From an uncultured Sulfitobacter sp. (GTDB lineage: Bacteria; Pseudomonadota; Alphaproteobacteria; Rhodobacterales; Rhodobacteraceae), in NCBI GenBank assembly GCA_905182645.1, contig CAJJCJ010000007.1:1-64000 (forward strand): DNA of 64,000 nucleotides, given 5' to 3'. Position 1 is the stretch's first letter. The number at the start of each line of letters is the position of its first letter. Of the stretch, positions 19,441 to 30,081 are shown in pieces. The notes beneath the pieces were generated by a model, which saw only the letters and a program-made list of their open reading frames with translations, made no database searches and was not told the DNA's origin. The position numbers and the translations under genes were made by a program.

Positions 19441-20808
19441 TTACATCAATTTACGGCGGCGTGTCACGTGGATATCGAGCTCAGTGATCTTCTTACGCAA
19501 TGTATTTCGGTTGATCCCAAGTAAATCAGCGCATTTCGCCTGATTTCCGCCTGTTGCATCCAACGCAATTTCCAAAAGCGGCCCTTCGACCTCTCTTAAA
19601 ATCCGGTTATAAAGCCCGGGCGCGGGCAAATCACCGCCATGCAGGTCAAAATATCGACGCAGATGTCTGCCTACCGCTTCTGACAGCTTGTCGGTCTCAG
19701 ACGCATTATTCAGCGGCTCCATTGCAGGTTGGTTGCCAAGAACCATCTCGACTTCGGCGCACGAAATTTCTTCCTCAGAGGCGGTGAACACCAAACGGCG
19801 GACCGCATTTTCCAACTGGCGGACATTGCCTGGCCAACTGTAGGCGCGGACCATTTCAAGCGCAGCCACGCTCATCCGGCGCAACGGCGCGCCTTCGCGT
19901 TCAACGCGGGCTAGAAAATGCGTAGCAAGCAGTGAGATATCGTCAACACGTTCACGCAAGGATGGGACGGCAACAGTCACCCCCCCCAATCGGTAGAACA
20001 AATCTTGGCGAAATTGACCCGTTTCCATCCGACCAATCAAATCCGACTGCGATGTCGACATGATACGCGGGGCCGTATCGCCCAAAGCGTCCAGCATACG
20101 TACGATCCGCCCTTGTGCTGTATCGGACAAATCGCTGACTTCATCAAACAAAAGCGATCCGCCTTTGGCCCGTGCCAACGCGGTTGATGGGCCATCCATA
20201 CCTTCTAAATCAACGCCCGACACGACAACGAAGGGCAATGATCTTCGGTCCGAAAAATCGTGGATCGCGCGGGCAATCAATGACTTTCCAGTGCCGCTTT
20301 CGCCAGTGATCAGCACGGGCAACGCGGTGTTCATTACGCGCGCAACCAAACGGTACAGGCCCTGCATCGCAGGGGTCCGGCCAACCAATGGTAAATCACT
20401 ATTTTCTTGGGCCGCGTTCGGATCACGCGGCTGCGGTGCGCGGCGCTTGACCTCTAAGGCACGCGCAGCGCGCTTCATCAGGTCCGGCAAATCAAATGGC
20501 TTAGGCAGATAATCATACGCATCTGCCTCAGCGGCCTGAATGGCGGTCATAATGGTGTTCTGCGCAGAGATTACGATCACCGGTAATCCAGGGCGGGCCG
20601 CGGCAATTTTTGGCAACTGTTCCAACCCGTTGCCATCAGGCATGACCACATCCGATATCACCAGATCGCCTTTGCCCTCTTCGACCCAGCGCATCAATGT
20701 TACCAGCGATGACGTTGCATGCACTTTGCAGCCCGCACGTGTTAGCGCTTGGGTTAGGACCGTGCGAATAGTGCGATCGTCATCTGCAACAAGAATTGTG
20801 CCATCCAT
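19441..20808 (-). CDS. ntrC: Nitrogen regulation response regulator NtrC, sigma-54-independent type
   Basis: A 455-residue regulator with a receiver domain (Asp53 in ISDVVMPDG), an AAA+ domain (Walker [54 protein letters not shown]) and a Fis-type HTH at the end. The whole GAFTGA loop is absent: [20 protein letters not shown] joins directly to the Walker B strand. Rhodobacter capsulatus NtrC has the same loss and activates sigma-70 promoters, so the same mode is inferred here. The gene overlaps ntrB by one base and is followed by ntrY. Confidence 0.96.
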   Translation of the reverse strand: MDGTILVADDDRTIRTVLTQALTRAGCKVHATSSLVTLMRWVEEGKGDLVISDVVMPDGNGLEQLPKIAAARPGLPVIVISAQNTIMTAIQAAEADAYDYLPKPFDLPDLMKRAARALEVKRRAPQPRDPNAAQENSDLPLVGRTPAMQGLYRLVARVMNTALPVLITGESGTGKSLIARAIHDFSDRRSLPFVVVSGVDLEGMDGPSTALARAKGGSLLFDEVSDLSDTAQGRIVRMLDALGDTAPRIMSTSQSDLIGRMETGQFRQDLFYRLGGVTVAVPSLRERVDDISLLATHFLARVEREGAPLRRMSVAALEMVRAYSWPGNVRQLENAVRRLVFTASEEEISCAEVEMVLGNQPAMEPLNNASETDKLSEAVGRHLRRYFDLHGGDLPAPGLYNRILREVEGPLLEIALDATGGNQAKCADLLGINRNTLRKKITELDIHVTRRRKLM

Positions 20809-21878
20809 CAGTTGTCTCCTGTTTGGTGTGGGGCGAGCGGCAAAGAAATGCGAAACACTGTACGGCCCGGGACGCTATCGACTGATATCCAGCCGCCTGC
20901 ATCGCCGATCAGCTTGGACACCAGCGCAAGGCCAAGCCCAGTGCCGTTTTCGCGGCCTGAAATAAACGGTTCAAAAACATCGCCCGCAATATCCGCGGGC
21001 AATCCAGGGCCATTGTCGATCACCTCAATCTGCAATGGCAGACGGGCTTGTGATCCATCAGGGCGATATACCCGCAAGGACGGGTCATAAAACGTACGCA
21101 GCCGGATGGTACCACCATCAGTTCCTGCTTCTGACGCATTCTTTAGAAGGTTCAGAAACACCTGCAAAAGCTGATCTGCATCAGCCAACGTGTGCGGCAA
21201 CGACGGATCATAGTCTTCGATAAACAGCATATGTGCGCCAAAACCGACGGCCGCAGACCGGCGTGCTTGATCCAACACATCATGCAGATTGATCGGGCGC
21301 AGTTCGGGCGGCCGCAAATTGCCAAATTGTTCAACCTGTTCCAGCAGCTTTACGATGCGGCGGCATTCATCCACGATCAGATCGGTCAGTTCCTGATCTT
21401 CCGGCGGCAGGCCCATCGATACCAATTGCGCCGCACCTGTGATCCCTGCCAGTGGGTTCTTGATCTCATGCGCAAGCATCTCAGCCATACCAATAGCAGA
21501 CTTCGCGGCCTTACCGGTATTATGCGACTGGGTCATGCGGCTGGCAATTTCGCGCGGGCTAATCATCATAATCATCACGCCATCAAACCCTTGGTGCGGC
21601 GCAAACTGAATGTTGCATTGCATCGGCGCACGTTCGCCACTGCCAACATCCACATCGTTGACGAACAACGGAGCACGGCTGTCGCGGGCACGGGCAAATG
21701 GCTGCTCCAAAGGTGCGTCAATCATCACGTTATCCCACACAGGCTTACCCCGCAGCGATTTGGCCGACAGATTTAGAAACGCCTCGGCTGCGGGATTACT
21801 GTCAATAATGTTGTCATTGGCATCCAGCAGCAGTGCAGGAACAGGCATTGATGCCCAAAGAGCAGTATCTGTGATCAT
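20808..21878 (-). CDS. ntrB: Nitrogen regulation sensor kinase NtrB
   Basis: A 356-residue soluble histidine kinase that phosphorylates or dephosphorylates NtrC according to the nitrogen signal relayed by PII. A PAS domain at residues about 5-110 ([20 protein letters not shown]) precedes the phospho-acceptor region [20 protein letters not shown] and the HATPase motifs DNGPGLP and GTGLGLALV. There is no membrane segment. It overlaps dusB upstream (ATGA) and ntrC downstream, so the three form one translational unit. No glnB or glnK is present in the window. Confidence 0.96.
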   Translation of the reverse strand: MITDTALWASMPVPALLLDANDNIIDSNPAAEAFLNLSAKSLRGKPVWDNVMIDAPLEQPFARARDSRAPLFVNDVDVGSGERAPMQCNIQFAPHQGFDGVMIMMISPREIASRMTQSHNTGKAAKSAIGMAEMLAHEIKNPLAGITGAAQLVSMGLPPEDQELTDLIVDECRRIVKLLEQVEQFGNLRPPELRPINLHDVLDQARRSAAVGFGAHMLFIEDYDPSLPHTLADADQLLQVFLNLLKNASEAGTDGGTIRLRTFYDPSLRVYRPDGSQARLPLQIEVIDNGPGLPADIAGDVFEPFISGRENGTGLGLALVSKLIGDAGGWISVDSVPGRTVFRISLPLAPHQTGDN

Positions 21879-22861
21879 GCGGGCACCTGTCCGGCTATGG
21901 CATCGCTTAATAGCCCAAGCACCACTTTGGGTGTCGGCGCTGTCAACACTTCGCGGCGCAGCGCCGTTGGGGCCTCAGTATAATCCATATACCAGCCAAG
22001 ATGCTTGCGGGCGACCTTGCGCCCAAGCTCAATACCGTAGAAATCCAACATCGCCTCGTAGTGTGTGCAAACCATGGCCACCAATTCGGCGCCCTGCGGA
22101 ATATGCGGCGCAGCTGTGCCATGTAATGTGGCCGCAATTTCTGCCAATATCCAAGGACGGCCCTGAGCGCCACGCCCGATCATCACACCATCAGCACCCG
22201 AAAGGTTTAAGGCTTTGACCGCTGTATTTGCATCAACAATATCCCCGTTTGCGATCAACGGAATAGATACGGCCTGCTTAACCTTACCAATCGCGGTCCA
22301 ATCAGCAGCACCTTTGTAAAACTGACAACGTGTGCGGCCATGGATCGTAACAAGCTTAATACCAGCCGCCTCTGCGCGCGCGGCAACATCAGCGGCATTT
22401 AAGCAATCATCGTCCCAACCAAGCCGCGTTTTTAAGGTAACAGGCACATCAACCGCATTCACGACAGCCTCTATCAAACTCAGCGCATGGTCAGGGTCAC
22501 GCAACAATGCAGACCCCGAATATCCGTTTGTGACCTTTTTGGCAGGACAGCCCATATTAATATCAATCATCGCAGCACCGTTGGCCTCGACCATGCGGGC
22601 AGCTTCGGCCATCCAATAGGCGTCGCGCCCAGCGATCTGTACCGCAGTGCCAGCCTGATCAAACCCCAGCTCCGCACGCTCGCGCACACCCGGTTTAGCT
22701 TGAACCATTTCTTGGCTAGCCACCATTTCGCTGACCACCCAACCGACACCAAAAGACGCAACAAGCTGGCGAAACGGCAGATCAGTGATACCCGCCAACG
22801 GCGCCAAGGCGACCGGCGGGCTTAACGTCACCGCATCAAGCGGAAGAGATTCGACATGCAC
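21875..22861 (-). CDS. dusB: tRNA dihydrouridine synthase DusB (NifR3)
   Basis: An FMN-dependent enzyme that reduces uridines in the tRNA D-loop. [18 protein letters not shown], the catalytic Cys region [28 protein letters not shown] and [16 protein letters not shown] are all family signatures. The open frame continues upstream to 22954, but the family begins about ten residues before [10 protein letters not shown], which points to the GTG at 22861 (or the TTG at 22864); neither has a strong ribosome binding site. It is the first gene of the classical nifR3-ntrBC operon of Rhodobacter and faces ispDF across 186 bases that must hold both promoters. Confidence 0.93.
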   Translation of the reverse strand: MHVESLPLDAVTLSPPVALAPLAGITDLPFRQLVASFGVGWVVSEMVASQEMVQAKPGVRERAELGFDQAGTAVQIAGRDAYWMAEAARMVEANGAAMIDINMGCPAKKVTNGYSGSALLRDPDHALSLIEAVVNAVDVPVTLKTRLGWDDDCLNAADVAARAEAAGIKLVTIHGRTRCQFYKGAADWTAIGKVKQAVSIPLIANGDIVDANTAVKALNLSGADGVMIGRGAQGRPWILAEIAATLHGTAAPHIPQGAELVAMVCTHYEAMLDFYGIELGRKVARKHLGWYMDYTEAPTALRREVLTAPTPKVVLGLLSDAIAGQVPA

Positions 22862-23047
22862 CAAAAAAAGATCACCAAATGAAGGGTTAACGCCTATAGG
22901 ATAGCGGCAACACATCCATAGGACAACGGCGAGGCGCGCAAAAAAGCGGCACAAAGCATCATTAGCCTAAATTTTAATCGCAAAGGTTCGAATTGCCCCG
23001 CTTGGCCTGAGCAACTACACCGATGCCAACACAAAGGACGGCACTTC

Positions 23048-24178
23048 ATGACGATAGCAGCGATCATTGTCGCAGCTGGGCGCGGCACCCGCGCTGGCGG
23101 CGACATGCCCAAGCAATGGCAAAACCTGAACGGGGCGCCTGTCATTGCGCGCACGATCGCGGCGCTGCGCCCGCACGTCGACCAAATCGCTGTTGTTTTA
23201 CACCCCGATGACACCGCCCACTGGACAGCCCTTGGCATATCCGTGGATTATGTGGTTACAGGGGCCGCTACGCGGGATGGATCTGTACGCGCTGGCCTTG
23301 ATGCCTTTGCATCCGCACCGCCCGAATTGGTCCTTATCCACGATGCAGCTCGCCCGCTGGTATCAGCCCAGATTGTCACGGACGTGATTTGTGCATTGAA
23401 AACGCACCAAGCCGCCGCACCAGCATTGCCCGTCACAGACGCGCTATGGACCGGCGCAGACGGCATGGTCAACGGCACCCAAGACCGCGACGGGCTGTAC
23501 CGCGCACAGACACCGCAAGGGTTTCATTACAGCACAATTGTTGCAGCACATGCAGCACTGTCTGGCCCGACAACCGATGATGTCGCCGTGGCGCGCGCCG
23601 CCGGCATTGACGTGGCAATCGTTGCAGGTGAAACCACAAACATTAAGATCACATCGCCAGATGATTTTTCACGCGCAACCAAACTGTTAGGAGCCGACAT
23701 GGATGTAAGATGTGGCAACGGATACGACGTTCATCGGTTTGGTGATGGCGATCATGTTTGGCTCTGCGGTGTGCAAATTCCACATGCACGCAGCTTGCAA
23801 GGGCACTCAGACGCGGACGTCGGCATGCACGCGGTAACAGACGCCATTTACGGGGCGCTGGGCATGGGCGATATCGGGCAACATTTTCCACCCAGTGACC
23901 CGCAATGGAAAGGCGCCGCCAGCCAAATTTTTCTGACCCATGCGGTCGATCTTGCGCGCACTCACGGGTACACCATCAGTAACGTGGACTGCACGCTTGT
24001 GTGTGAATACCCTAAAATTGGGCCACACCAATTCGCCATGAAATCCGCGCTCGCCGCAATCATCGGCATCGACGCAGACAGAATTAGCGTCAAAGCCACC
24101 ACATCAGAACGGCTTGGGTTCACAGGTCGCGAAGAAGGCATCGCAGCAATCGCAACAACAACATTGGTAAAATCATGA
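23048..24178 (+). CDS. ispDF: Bifunctional IspD/IspF of the MEP isoprenoid pathway
   Basis: A 376-residue fusion of 2-C-methyl-D-erythritol 4-phosphate cytidylyltransferase (residues 1 to about 218) and 2-C-methyl-D-erythritol 2,4-cyclodiphosphate synthase (about 219-376). The IspD part has [16 protein letters not shown] and [12 protein letters not shown]. The IspF part has the zinc-binding [36 protein letters not shown] and [17 protein letters not shown]. Such fusions are common in alphaproteobacteria. It makes precursors of the quinones and undecaprenyl lipids that dxr and uppS also serve elsewhere in this window. The end overlaps pgpA by four bases. Confidence 0.97.
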   Translation: MTIAAIIVAAGRGTRAGGDMPKQWQNLNGAPVIARTIAALRPHVDQIAVVLHPDDTAHWTALGISVDYVVTGAATRDGSVRAGLDAFASAPPELVLIHDAARPLVSAQIVTDVICALKTHQAAAPALPVTDALWTGADGMVNGTQDRDGLYRAQTPQGFHYSTIVAAHAALSGPTTDDVAVARAAGIDVAIVAGETTNIKITSPDDFSRATKLLGADMDVRCGNGYDVHRFGDGDHVWLCGVQIPHARSLQGHSDADVGMHAVTDAIYGALGMGDIGQHFPPSDPQWKGAASQIFLTHAVDLARTHGYTISNVDCTLVCEYPKIGPHQFAMKSALAAIIGIDADRISVKATTSERLGFTGREEGIAAIATTTLVKS

Positions 24179-24663
24179 GCCAGATCATCGCGACATTCTT
24201 TTACGTAGGCTACATGCGCCCTGCCCCTGGCACATGGGGATCGCTCGCGGCCCTACCTTTAGCATGGATTATCATTCAGTTGAGCGGGTTTTCAGGATTG
24301 GTCTTAGCCACACTAATCGTCTTCACACTTGGGCTTTGGGCCACCAAGGCCGAAACCGCAGGGCGCGAAAATCACGACCCATCCGAGATCGTAATCGACG
24401 AGGTTGCGGGCCAGTGGGTCGCGCTTTTCCCCGTTGCATACGGCGCAAGCATGATGGGCGTGAATGTCTTAGCACTTTGGCCCGGATGGATCGCGGCATT
24501 CGCGCTGTTCAGGCTGTTTGATATCAGCAAACCGTGGCTTGTGGGCTGGGCAGACAGGCGCGACGACGCAATGGGCGTGATGCTCGACGACGTGATCGCA
24601 GGCGTATTCGCAGCCATTGGCGTTGTCATTCTGGGCGGTTTTTACCATTGGCTTGCAGTGTGA
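24175..24663 (+). CDS. pgpA: Phosphatidylglycerophosphatase A
   Basis: A 162-residue membrane enzyme that dephosphorylates phosphatidylglycerophosphate to phosphatidylglycerol. [39 protein letters not shown] and [11 protein letters not shown] are the conserved family segments, the acidic ones being the metal-binding catalytic region. Three or four hydrophobic segments span the protein. It starts within the ispDF stop (ATGA) and ends within the cinA start (GTGA), so all three are coupled. Confidence 0.94.
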   Translation: MSQIIATFFYVGYMRPAPGTWGSLAALPLAWIIIQLSGFSGLVLATLIVFTLGLWATKAETAGRENHDPSEIVIDEVAGQWVALFPVAYGASMMGVNVLALWPGWIAAFALFRLFDISKPWLVGWADRRDDAMGVMLDDVIAGVFAAIGVVILGGFYHWLAV

Positions 24664-25139
24664 CCCAAGCTGAAAAGCTTTTGCAGGCAGCTCGCAAATC
24701 TGGCGCTATCATTGCCACCGCCGAAAGCTGCACTGGCGGCATGGTGGCGGCTGCAATCACCGATATTGCTGGCAGCTCGGCGATTTTCGACCGTGGGTTT
24801 GTGACCTACACAAATGACGCAAAAATCGAGATGCTTGGGGTCAAACAGGCAACGCTTGATGCGCATGGGGCCGTCTCCGAACAGGTCGCACAGGAAATGG
24901 CCACAGGCGCGATCAACAACGCCAACGCAACAATCGCGGTATCGATCACAGGCATCGCGGGCCCCGGTGGATCAGACCACAAACCAGAGGGGCGCGTTTG
25001 CTTTGGACTGTGCCACCAAGGCAAAACCACAACGCAAACCGTCGAATTTGGTGCATTGGGGCGCACGCAAGTACGTGATGCAGCGCGCAATCACGCGTTA
25101 GACCTTCTTTTGGGTGCCGTCACGCTTTCGCACAATTAA
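24660..25139 (+). CDS. CinA C-terminal domain protein, NMN amidohydrolase type
   Basis: A 159-residue stand-alone CinA C-domain (PncC-like) that deamidates nicotinamide mononucleotide in NAD recycling. ATAESCTGGMVAAAITDIAG, the catalytic region with Ser and Lys, and VSITGIAGPGGSDHKPEGRV are diagnostic. The start is a GTG at 24660 that overlaps the pgpA stop as GTGA; the frame is open further upstream but only inside pgpA. The N-terminal molybdopterin-like domain of full CinA is absent, as is usual in proteobacterial YgaD/PncC proteins. Confidence 0.9.
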   Translation: MTQAEKLLQAARKSGAIIATAESCTGGMVAAAITDIAGSSAIFDRGFVTYTNDAKIEMLGVKQATLDAHGAVSEQVAQEMATGAINNANATIAVSITGIAGPGGSDHKPEGRVCFGLCHQGKTTTQTVEFGALGRTQVRDAARNHALDLLLGAVTLSHN

Positions 25140-25287
25140 TACCCAGCACCGCCACCCAATCGCTCAAAATATAAGCAGATTGCAAAAAGCCCCCTATTTG
25201 TGCAGCAATCGGTATACCTGCCGCTTTTGTGACCATCCGCCGCGCCTTATGCCAAACCCAAAGTTAGATACAAAAGGGGCATCCGGT

Positions 25288-26469
25288 ATGAACGGAGCAG
25301 ATACAGCATGGATCATCGTCGCCACGGCGCTGGTTCTATTCATGACATTGCCGGGCTTGGCGCTGTTTTACGGCGGGCTCGTGCGGTCGCGCAACGTGCT
25401 CAGCGTGTTTATGCATTGCTATGCCATCGCATGTCTCATGAGCCTGCTCTGGTTCGGGTTCGGATATTCCATCGCATTTGGCAGCGGGACATCGGGATAT
25501 TGGGGCGGGGCTGACAAGCTTTTCCTGAACGGCGTGACCGTTGACAGCCTGACAGGCACCCTGCCCGAGGTTCTGTTCTTTGCGTTCCAAATGACATTCG
25601 CAATCATCACCCCCGCGCTGATCGTCGGCGCATATGTGGAACGGATCGGCTTTGGCTTTGTGTTGCTGTTCTCAAGCCTTTGGATGCTGCTGTGCTACGC
25701 ACCCGTTGTGCATTGGGTCTGGGGCGGCGGGTTCTTGGCTGATGGCGGCATATTCGGCGATACAGGCGTGCGCGACTTTGCAGGCGGAATCGTTGTGCAC
25801 GAAACGGCGGGCTTGGCCGCGCTCATCCTAGCTATCTTCCTTGGGGCGCGCCGCGACGCATCCAAGCCACCGCACAATCCGGGCATGGTGATGATCGGGG
25901 CTGCAATGCTTTGGGTCGGCTGGTTTGGCTTTAACGGTGGATCACAACTGGCAGCCGACGGCGGCGCGGCAATGGCAATCACCGTCACACATATCTCTGC
26001 CGCAGCCGGGTCACTGACATGGGCACTGTGGGAGCGGATCAAATTCGGCAAAGCATCGCTTGTTGGCTTGGTCACAGGCACAATCGCAGGCCTTGCATCA
26101 ATTACACCAGCATCCGGTTTTGTGACCCCGCTTGAGGCCCTCGCAATCGGGTCCATCGCAGGTATCTTGTGCCAAGAGGCCGTCACGCTGATCCGCAACA
26201 AGGTCAAGATCGACGACACACTCGACGTCTTCGCAGTCCACGGCGTCGGCGGCATATTTGGGACAATCATGATCGCAGTCTTTGGAGCTGGCACATGGGC
26301 GGCACAGCTGGGATCACTGGCAATCGTCGGCATTTACACCACCGTCGTGACCGTCGCGCTGATCTATATTTGCAAAGCAATCACGCCAATGCGCGTCGAT
26401 CACGAAACCGAAGTCAACGGGCTTGATCTCGCGGTGCACGGCGAACGGGCCTACGACATCACAAGCTAA
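25288..26469 (+). CDS. amt: Ammonium transporter, Amt family
   Basis: An ammonium channel of 393 residues with eleven expected membrane helices. The pore twin-His are in VVHETAG and FAVHGVGG, and GLALFYGGLVRSRNVLS and WFGFNGGSQLA are family signatures. The ATG at 25288 was chosen because AAGGGG lies eight bases upstream and the protein then starts MNGADTAWIIVATAL; the open frame before it has no relation to the family. The usual glnK partner is not adjacent, so control by PII must come from a gene elsewhere. It has its own upstream region of 148 bases after cinA. Confidence 0.95.
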   Translation: MNGADTAWIIVATALVLFMTLPGLALFYGGLVRSRNVLSVFMHCYAIACLMSLLWFGFGYSIAFGSGTSGYWGGADKLFLNGVTVDSLTGTLPEVLFFAFQMTFAIITPALIVGAYVERIGFGFVLLFSSLWMLLCYAPVVHWVWGGGFLADGGIFGDTGVRDFAGGIVVHETAGLAALILAIFLGARRDASKPPHNPGMVMIGAAMLWVGWFGFNGGSQLAADGGAAMAITVTHISAAAGSLTWALWERIKFGKASLVGLVTGTIAGLASITPASGFVTPLEALAIGSIAGILCQEAVTLIRNKVKIDDTLDVFAVHGVGGIFGTIMIAVFGAGTWAAQLGSLAIVGIYTTVVTVALIYICKAITPMRVDHETEVNGLDLAVHGERAYDITS

Positions 26470-26489
26470 TACGGCTGAGATAATCCAAA

Positions 26490-26520
26490 TGCGGGCCGCC
26501 CTTAACAAGTGGCCCGTTTG
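26490..26520 (+). terminator. Probable terminator after amt, shared with the convergent gene
   Basis: CGGGCC at 26492-26497 pairs with GGCCCG at 26511-26516, followed by a T-rich stretch on the plus strand. It sits between the converging amt and MmgE/PrpD genes and could stop transcription from either side. Confidence 0.45.
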
Positions 26521-26524
26521 CGTT

Positions 26525-27799
26525 TCAGGACATTAAGCGGGCCATATCCCCAGGATCGGCCCCAGCTACAATAACATCCCAAATCTGATCAGCTATATCG
26601 GGCCCCAAAAGTGCAGCAGTCTTGGCACGCACCTTGGCACGGCGCAGCGTCATGCCCTGCGGGGCCAACAGATCATGTTTTGCCGTCAATTTGGCGCCAT
26701 CCGCGCGCGTCACGATCACTTCCGCCGCCGTCTCAGACATGTTGTCGTCAAACACAACGGTCACGCAGTCGCGTATTGCTATGCACTCCGGACTTAACAC
26801 AAACGGCTCGCCGTAACTGTCCATCCGCGCAGTATCAATCCCGTTGGCCGCCATGCAAAGCACTGTTGTATAGCTAAATTTTGCACCAAGCCCCGTGGTC
26901 GGGGATGGCTGATTGCAAACGCTACGCCACCGCGAATGCGTACGCAACGAGATCGCAGCCACATCGGAAATATCCAATGTCCCTAACGCCTCGAGGGCCG
27001 CATGCAATCCGTGGCAACAAGCATGAAACTTATGCGACACCTCGATCATACGCCACGCATGGCCCAAACCATCAAGCGCAGATAGATCGCGCTCTCCGGC
27101 ATAACGCCCCGCAAATTCATCTGCCGCCACAGGGTTGGCAGCCACACCATGTGCGACCAAAAGCGCCGCCTCCACCCCAGCTTGCGCGGCAAATCCTGCA
27201 TTCATTGGCTTGGCCATTGTGCCAAATTGGGCTTTTAGACCACCTGAACGGGACGCAACCAGACCAAACGCATCGCCCATCTGGGCCTCAGTCAGGCCCA
27301 AGATATATCCAACAGCAGCGGTCGCACCAAACGCACCTGCAGTTGCAGTTTGGTGAAACCCCGCTTGATAATGACTGCGACCAAGCCACACGCCCGCACG
27401 CACGGACACTTCTGCGCCGATCAACGATGCCTTGATCACCTCGGTGGTAGGGCGACCCGCGGCAATCGCCATAACAGCTGACAAAATAACAACTGATGGA
27501 TGCCCAATATGGGCAAAATGTGTGTCGTCATAATCAAGCGCATGCGACGTCGCCCCATTGATCAATGCGGCAAACCCAGCCGGAAACCGCTGCGGGCTTC
27601 CAAATACAACAGCGCCCTGATCGCCAGATGTCAGCACCATCCCCGCAGCGCGTGCAGCAACCGCAACAGGCTCCGTGGCACCAGAGCGCCCGCAGGCCAT
27701 CCAATCCAGCAACGACAACTGCATGACCTCGCAGGCCTCCACCGTTGGGTCGAAGGATGACGTAACAAAGCGGGCAATCTGAGGGAAAAAATCAGTCAT
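26525..27799 (-). CDS. MmgE/PrpD family protein
   Basis: A 424-residue protein of the 2-methylcitrate dehydratase/cis-aconitate decarboxylase superfamily. NGATSHALDYDDTHFAHIGHPSVV is the family hallmark with the presumed active-site residues, and AGFHQTATAGAFGATAAVG and FKFHACCHGLHAALEA-like sequence (SHKFHACCHG) follow. The specific substrate is not known: many family members outside the prp operon are uncharacterised, and no methylcitrate synthase is nearby. The ATG at 27799 follows AAAGG and gives MTDFFPQIARF; it overlaps the upstream gene's end by eight bases, suggesting cotranscription. Confidence 0.88.
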   Translation of the reverse strand: MTDFFPQIARFVTSSFDPTVEACEVMQLSLLDWMACGRSGATEPVAVAARAAGMVLTSGDQGAVVFGSPQRFPAGFAALINGATSHALDYDDTHFAHIGHPSVVILSAVMAIAAGRPTTEVIKASLIGAEVSVRAGVWLGRSHYQAGFHQTATAGAFGATAAVGYILGLTEAQMGDAFGLVASRSGGLKAQFGTMAKPMNAGFAAQAGVEAALLVAHGVAANPVAADEFAGRYAGERDLSALDGLGHAWRMIEVSHKFHACCHGLHAALEALGTLDISDVAAISLRTHSRWRSVCNQPSPTTGLGAKFSYTTVLCMAANGIDTARMDSYGEPFVLSPECIAIRDCVTVVFDDNMSETAAEVIVTRADGAKLTAKHDLLAPQGMTLRRAKVRAKTAALLGPDIADQIWDVIVAGADPGDMARLMS

Positions 27800-28235
27800 A
27801 AAGCGCCTTTGCACGAGTCTCAAATGACCGAACAACCTGATGCATTGCCTCATAGAAAAACAAACCAGCTGCGCCTTGTAACAATCTGTTTTTAAACTCA
27901 AAATCCACATTGAACGACACGTCACATCCTCCGTCTACATCTGCGAATTGCCATCGGCTTTGCATATGTTTGAACGGGCCATCCAGATAAGCAGTGTCGA
28001 TCTGTTTGGCCTCGGGCCACAACAATACACGGCTGCCAAATGTCTCACGAAATACTTTAAACGAGATCACCAGATCGGCCAGCATTTCCACATGATCACC
28101 CTGATCAGTCGTAGACCGGATGCGCGCAGCAGACGTCCACGGCAGAAATTTTGGGTAATTGGCCACATCTGACACAAGGTCATACATCTGCTGGGCGGTG
28201 TATGGCAGGAACTTTGTCTCAGAATGAGTTGTCAT
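27792..28235 (-). CDS. RatA/COQ10-type START-domain protein (ubiquinone-binding)
   Basis: A 147-residue protein of the polyketide cyclase/START family related to COQ10, which binds ubiquinone and aids its function in respiration. FLPYTAQQMYDLVSDVANYP and KFLPW near the start and FEFKNRLLQGAAGLFF near the end are characteristic. RatA of E. coli, a proposed ribosome-association toxin, is the same family, so database names vary; a toxin role is not supported here because no antitoxin lies beside it. The ATG at 28235 gives MTTHSETKFLPYT, the normal family N-terminus; the upstream frame extension is not conserved in kind. Confidence 0.88.
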   Translation of the reverse strand: MTTHSETKFLPYTAQQMYDLVSDVANYPKFLPWTSAARIRSTTDQGDHVEMLADLVISFKVFRETFGSRVLLWPEAKQIDTAYLDGPFKHMQSRWQFADVDGGCDVSFNVDFEFKNRLLQGAAGLFFYEAMHQVVRSFETRAKALYD

Positions 28236-28320
28236 AGGGCGTCTTTCGCGGGTGACTTCACCATCTGATGTCGTAGAATAGGACTGGAAAATCAACCCTT
28301 CTATCAAATTTGGGGGCACC

Positions 28321-28863
28321 ATGCCGCATAAACCATATGTGATCGACACGATGATCAGCGCAAAATCCATCGCCGCGCGGATCGAAGACCTGTCGCGCGA
28401 AATCTACGACGAATTTAACGGCACCGATAAACTGGTGGTCGTCGGGCTGTTGCGCGGCAGCTTCGTGTTCATTGCCGATCTGGTGCGCGAATTGGACCTG
28501 CCCGTCGAGGTCGATTTCCTCGAGGCATCATCATACGGCGACGGTATGGAAAGCAGCCGAGAAGTCCGCATTTTCAAAGACTTGCGCGGCGCAATTGAAG
28601 GACGAGATGTGCTTGTCGTCGAAGATATCATCGACACAGGCCACACATTGGCGCACGTCCATGAGTACCTGATGACCAAGAAACCATCCAAGATGAAATC
28701 CATCGCCTTGCTTGATAAACCAGCGCGCCGCGAAGTTGACTACAAACCTGACTGGATTGGTTTTGAAATCCCTGATGAATTTGTCGTTGGCTACGGCATC
28801 GACTTTGCCCAACGTAACCGGAACCTGCCTTATGTTGGTAAAGTTCGGTTCACAGACGCATGA
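28321..28863 (+). CDS. hpt: Hypoxanthine phosphoribosyltransferase
   Basis: A 180-residue purine-salvage enzyme that converts hypoxanthine (and guanine) plus PRPP to the nucleotide. The PRPP loop [14 protein letters not shown], the early [17 protein letters not shown] and the C-terminal [20 protein letters not shown] are diagnostic. The start ATG follows GGGGG three bases upstream, and 85 bases separate it from the divergent RatA/COQ10 gene. A tiny membrane-protein gene overlaps its stop (ATGA). Confidence 0.95.
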   Translation: MPHKPYVIDTMISAKSIAARIEDLSREIYDEFNGTDKLVVVGLLRGSFVFIADLVRELDLPVEVDFLEASSYGDGMESSREVRIFKDLRGAIEGRDVLVVEDIIDTGHTLAHVHEYLMTKKPSKMKSIALLDKPARREVDYKPDWIGFEIPDEFVVGYGIDFAQRNRNLPYVGKVRFTDA

Positions 28864-29036
28864 ACCTGCGCTGGCTTTTGATGGCCAAACGCCTCATGCA
28901 AAACCCGCCCAGCATGGGGCGGGTTAAATTTGTGGCTGCAATTGCGCTGTTTTGCATCGGGCTTTATGCCATCGAACAGGTTTGGGGCTGGCCAGAATGG
29001 TTAACGCCCAACAATACGCGGGTGCGTATCCGTTAG
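28860..29036 (+). CDS. 58-residue single-span membrane protein
   Basis: A short gene whose ATG overlaps the hpt stop as ATGA, so it is translated by coupling to hpt. The product has a basic N-terminus ([14 protein letters not shown]), one hydrophobic segment at residues about 24-40 and a short Trp-rich tail ([10 protein letters not shown]). It probably sits in the inner membrane with the N-terminus inside. No function is known to me. The stop overlaps the convergent lipA stop by four bases. Confidence 0.75.
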   Translation: MNLRWLLMAKRLMQNPPSMGRVKFVAAIALFCIGLYAIEQVWGWPEWLTPNNTRVRIR

Positions 29037-29986
29037 GCGCTACCAAATTTTTCCAAACGGGCGGCACGTAACCGCGCGAAATCATCGCCCGCGTGATAAG
29101 ATGACCGCGTCAGAGGCGACGCAGATACCATCAGAAACCCTTTGCTAAACGCGATCTTTTCATAAGATGAAAACTCGTCTGGCGTCACAAAGCGGTCAAC
29201 AGCGTGGTGCTTTGGGGTCGGCTGAAGATACTGACCAACAGTCAGGAAATCGATGTCAGCGGCACGCATATCTTCCATGACCTGCACAACAGACTGACGA
29301 TCTTCCCCCAAGCCAACCATAATGCCCGACTTAGTAAACATTGTTGGATCAAGCTCTTTGACACGCTGCAACAACCGCAATGAATGGAAATACCGCGCGC
29401 CAGGGCGAACCTCTGGGTAAAGGCCTGGCACGGTTTCAAGGTTGTGGTTAAACACATCCGGCTTGGCCTCAACAACAATGCGCAGCACATCAGGATCACA
29501 GCGAATGAAATCCGGTGTCAAAATCTCAATTGTCGTGTTGGGGGATTGGCGGCGGATGGCGCGAATGGTTTGAGCAAAATGTTCTGCACCGCCGTCTTCA
29601 ATATCGTCGCGGTCCACAGATGTAATCACAACGTGGTTCAAGCCCAGCTTTTTCACAGCGTCGGCCACACGGCCCGGTTCAAACACATCCAAATCTTCTG
29701 GCGGTTTACCCGTGGCAATATTGCAGAACGTACAAGCCCGCGTGCAAACTTCGCCCATGATCATCATCGTTGCATGACCTTGCGACCAACATTCACCGAC
29801 GTTGGGACAGCCCGCTTCTTCGCAGACCGTAACCAGATTATTCTCACGCAAAATATCGCGGGTTTTCTTATAACCTTCGGACATAGGCGCCTTGACCCTG
29901 ATCCAGTCAGGTTTCTTTGGCTGGGCATTGTCAGGGCGGCGCGCTTTTTCAGGGTGGCGCTGCGCAGGGATTTTCAGGTCACGCAA
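29033..29986 (-). CDS. lipA: Lipoyl synthase
   Basis: A 317-residue radical SAM enzyme that inserts two sulfurs into octanoyl groups on lipoyl domains. The auxiliary cluster Cys are in [13 protein letters not shown], the radical SAM cluster in CTRACTFC, and the C-terminal [13 protein letters not shown] ends the family core. The start is a TTG at 29986, giving [19 protein letters not shown], which is the normal N-terminus in related bacteria; no ATG fits. It converges on the small membrane-protein gene with overlapping stops. Confidence 0.95.
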   Translation of the reverse strand: MRDLKIPAQRHPEKARRPDNAQPKKPDWIRVKAPMSEGYKKTRDILRENNLVTVCEEAGCPNVGECWSQGHATMMIMGEVCTRACTFCNIATGKPPEDLDVFEPGRVADAVKKLGLNHVVITSVDRDDIEDGGAEHFAQTIRAIRRQSPNTTIEILTPDFIRCDPDVLRIVVEAKPDVFNHNLETVPGLYPEVRPGARYFHSLRLLQRVKELDPTMFTKSGIMVGLGEDRQSVVQVMEDMRAADIDFLTVGQYLQPTPKHHAVDRFVTPDEFSSYEKIAFSKGFLMVSASPLTRSSYHAGDDFARLRAARLEKFGSA

Positions 29987-30081
29987 AGGGTGTTCCGATC
30001 TTTGTCATTTGATCGTAATGTAACCCGTCAATCGCGGGCCTTCAACCTAAGCTCGCACATTGCCGACATGTGCGCCCTGCA

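Noticed and set aside
27792..28235. RatA toxin of a toxin-antitoxin pair
   Set aside because: No antitoxin gene is adjacent; the neighbours are hpt and an MmgE/PrpD gene, so the COQ10-like role is preferred.
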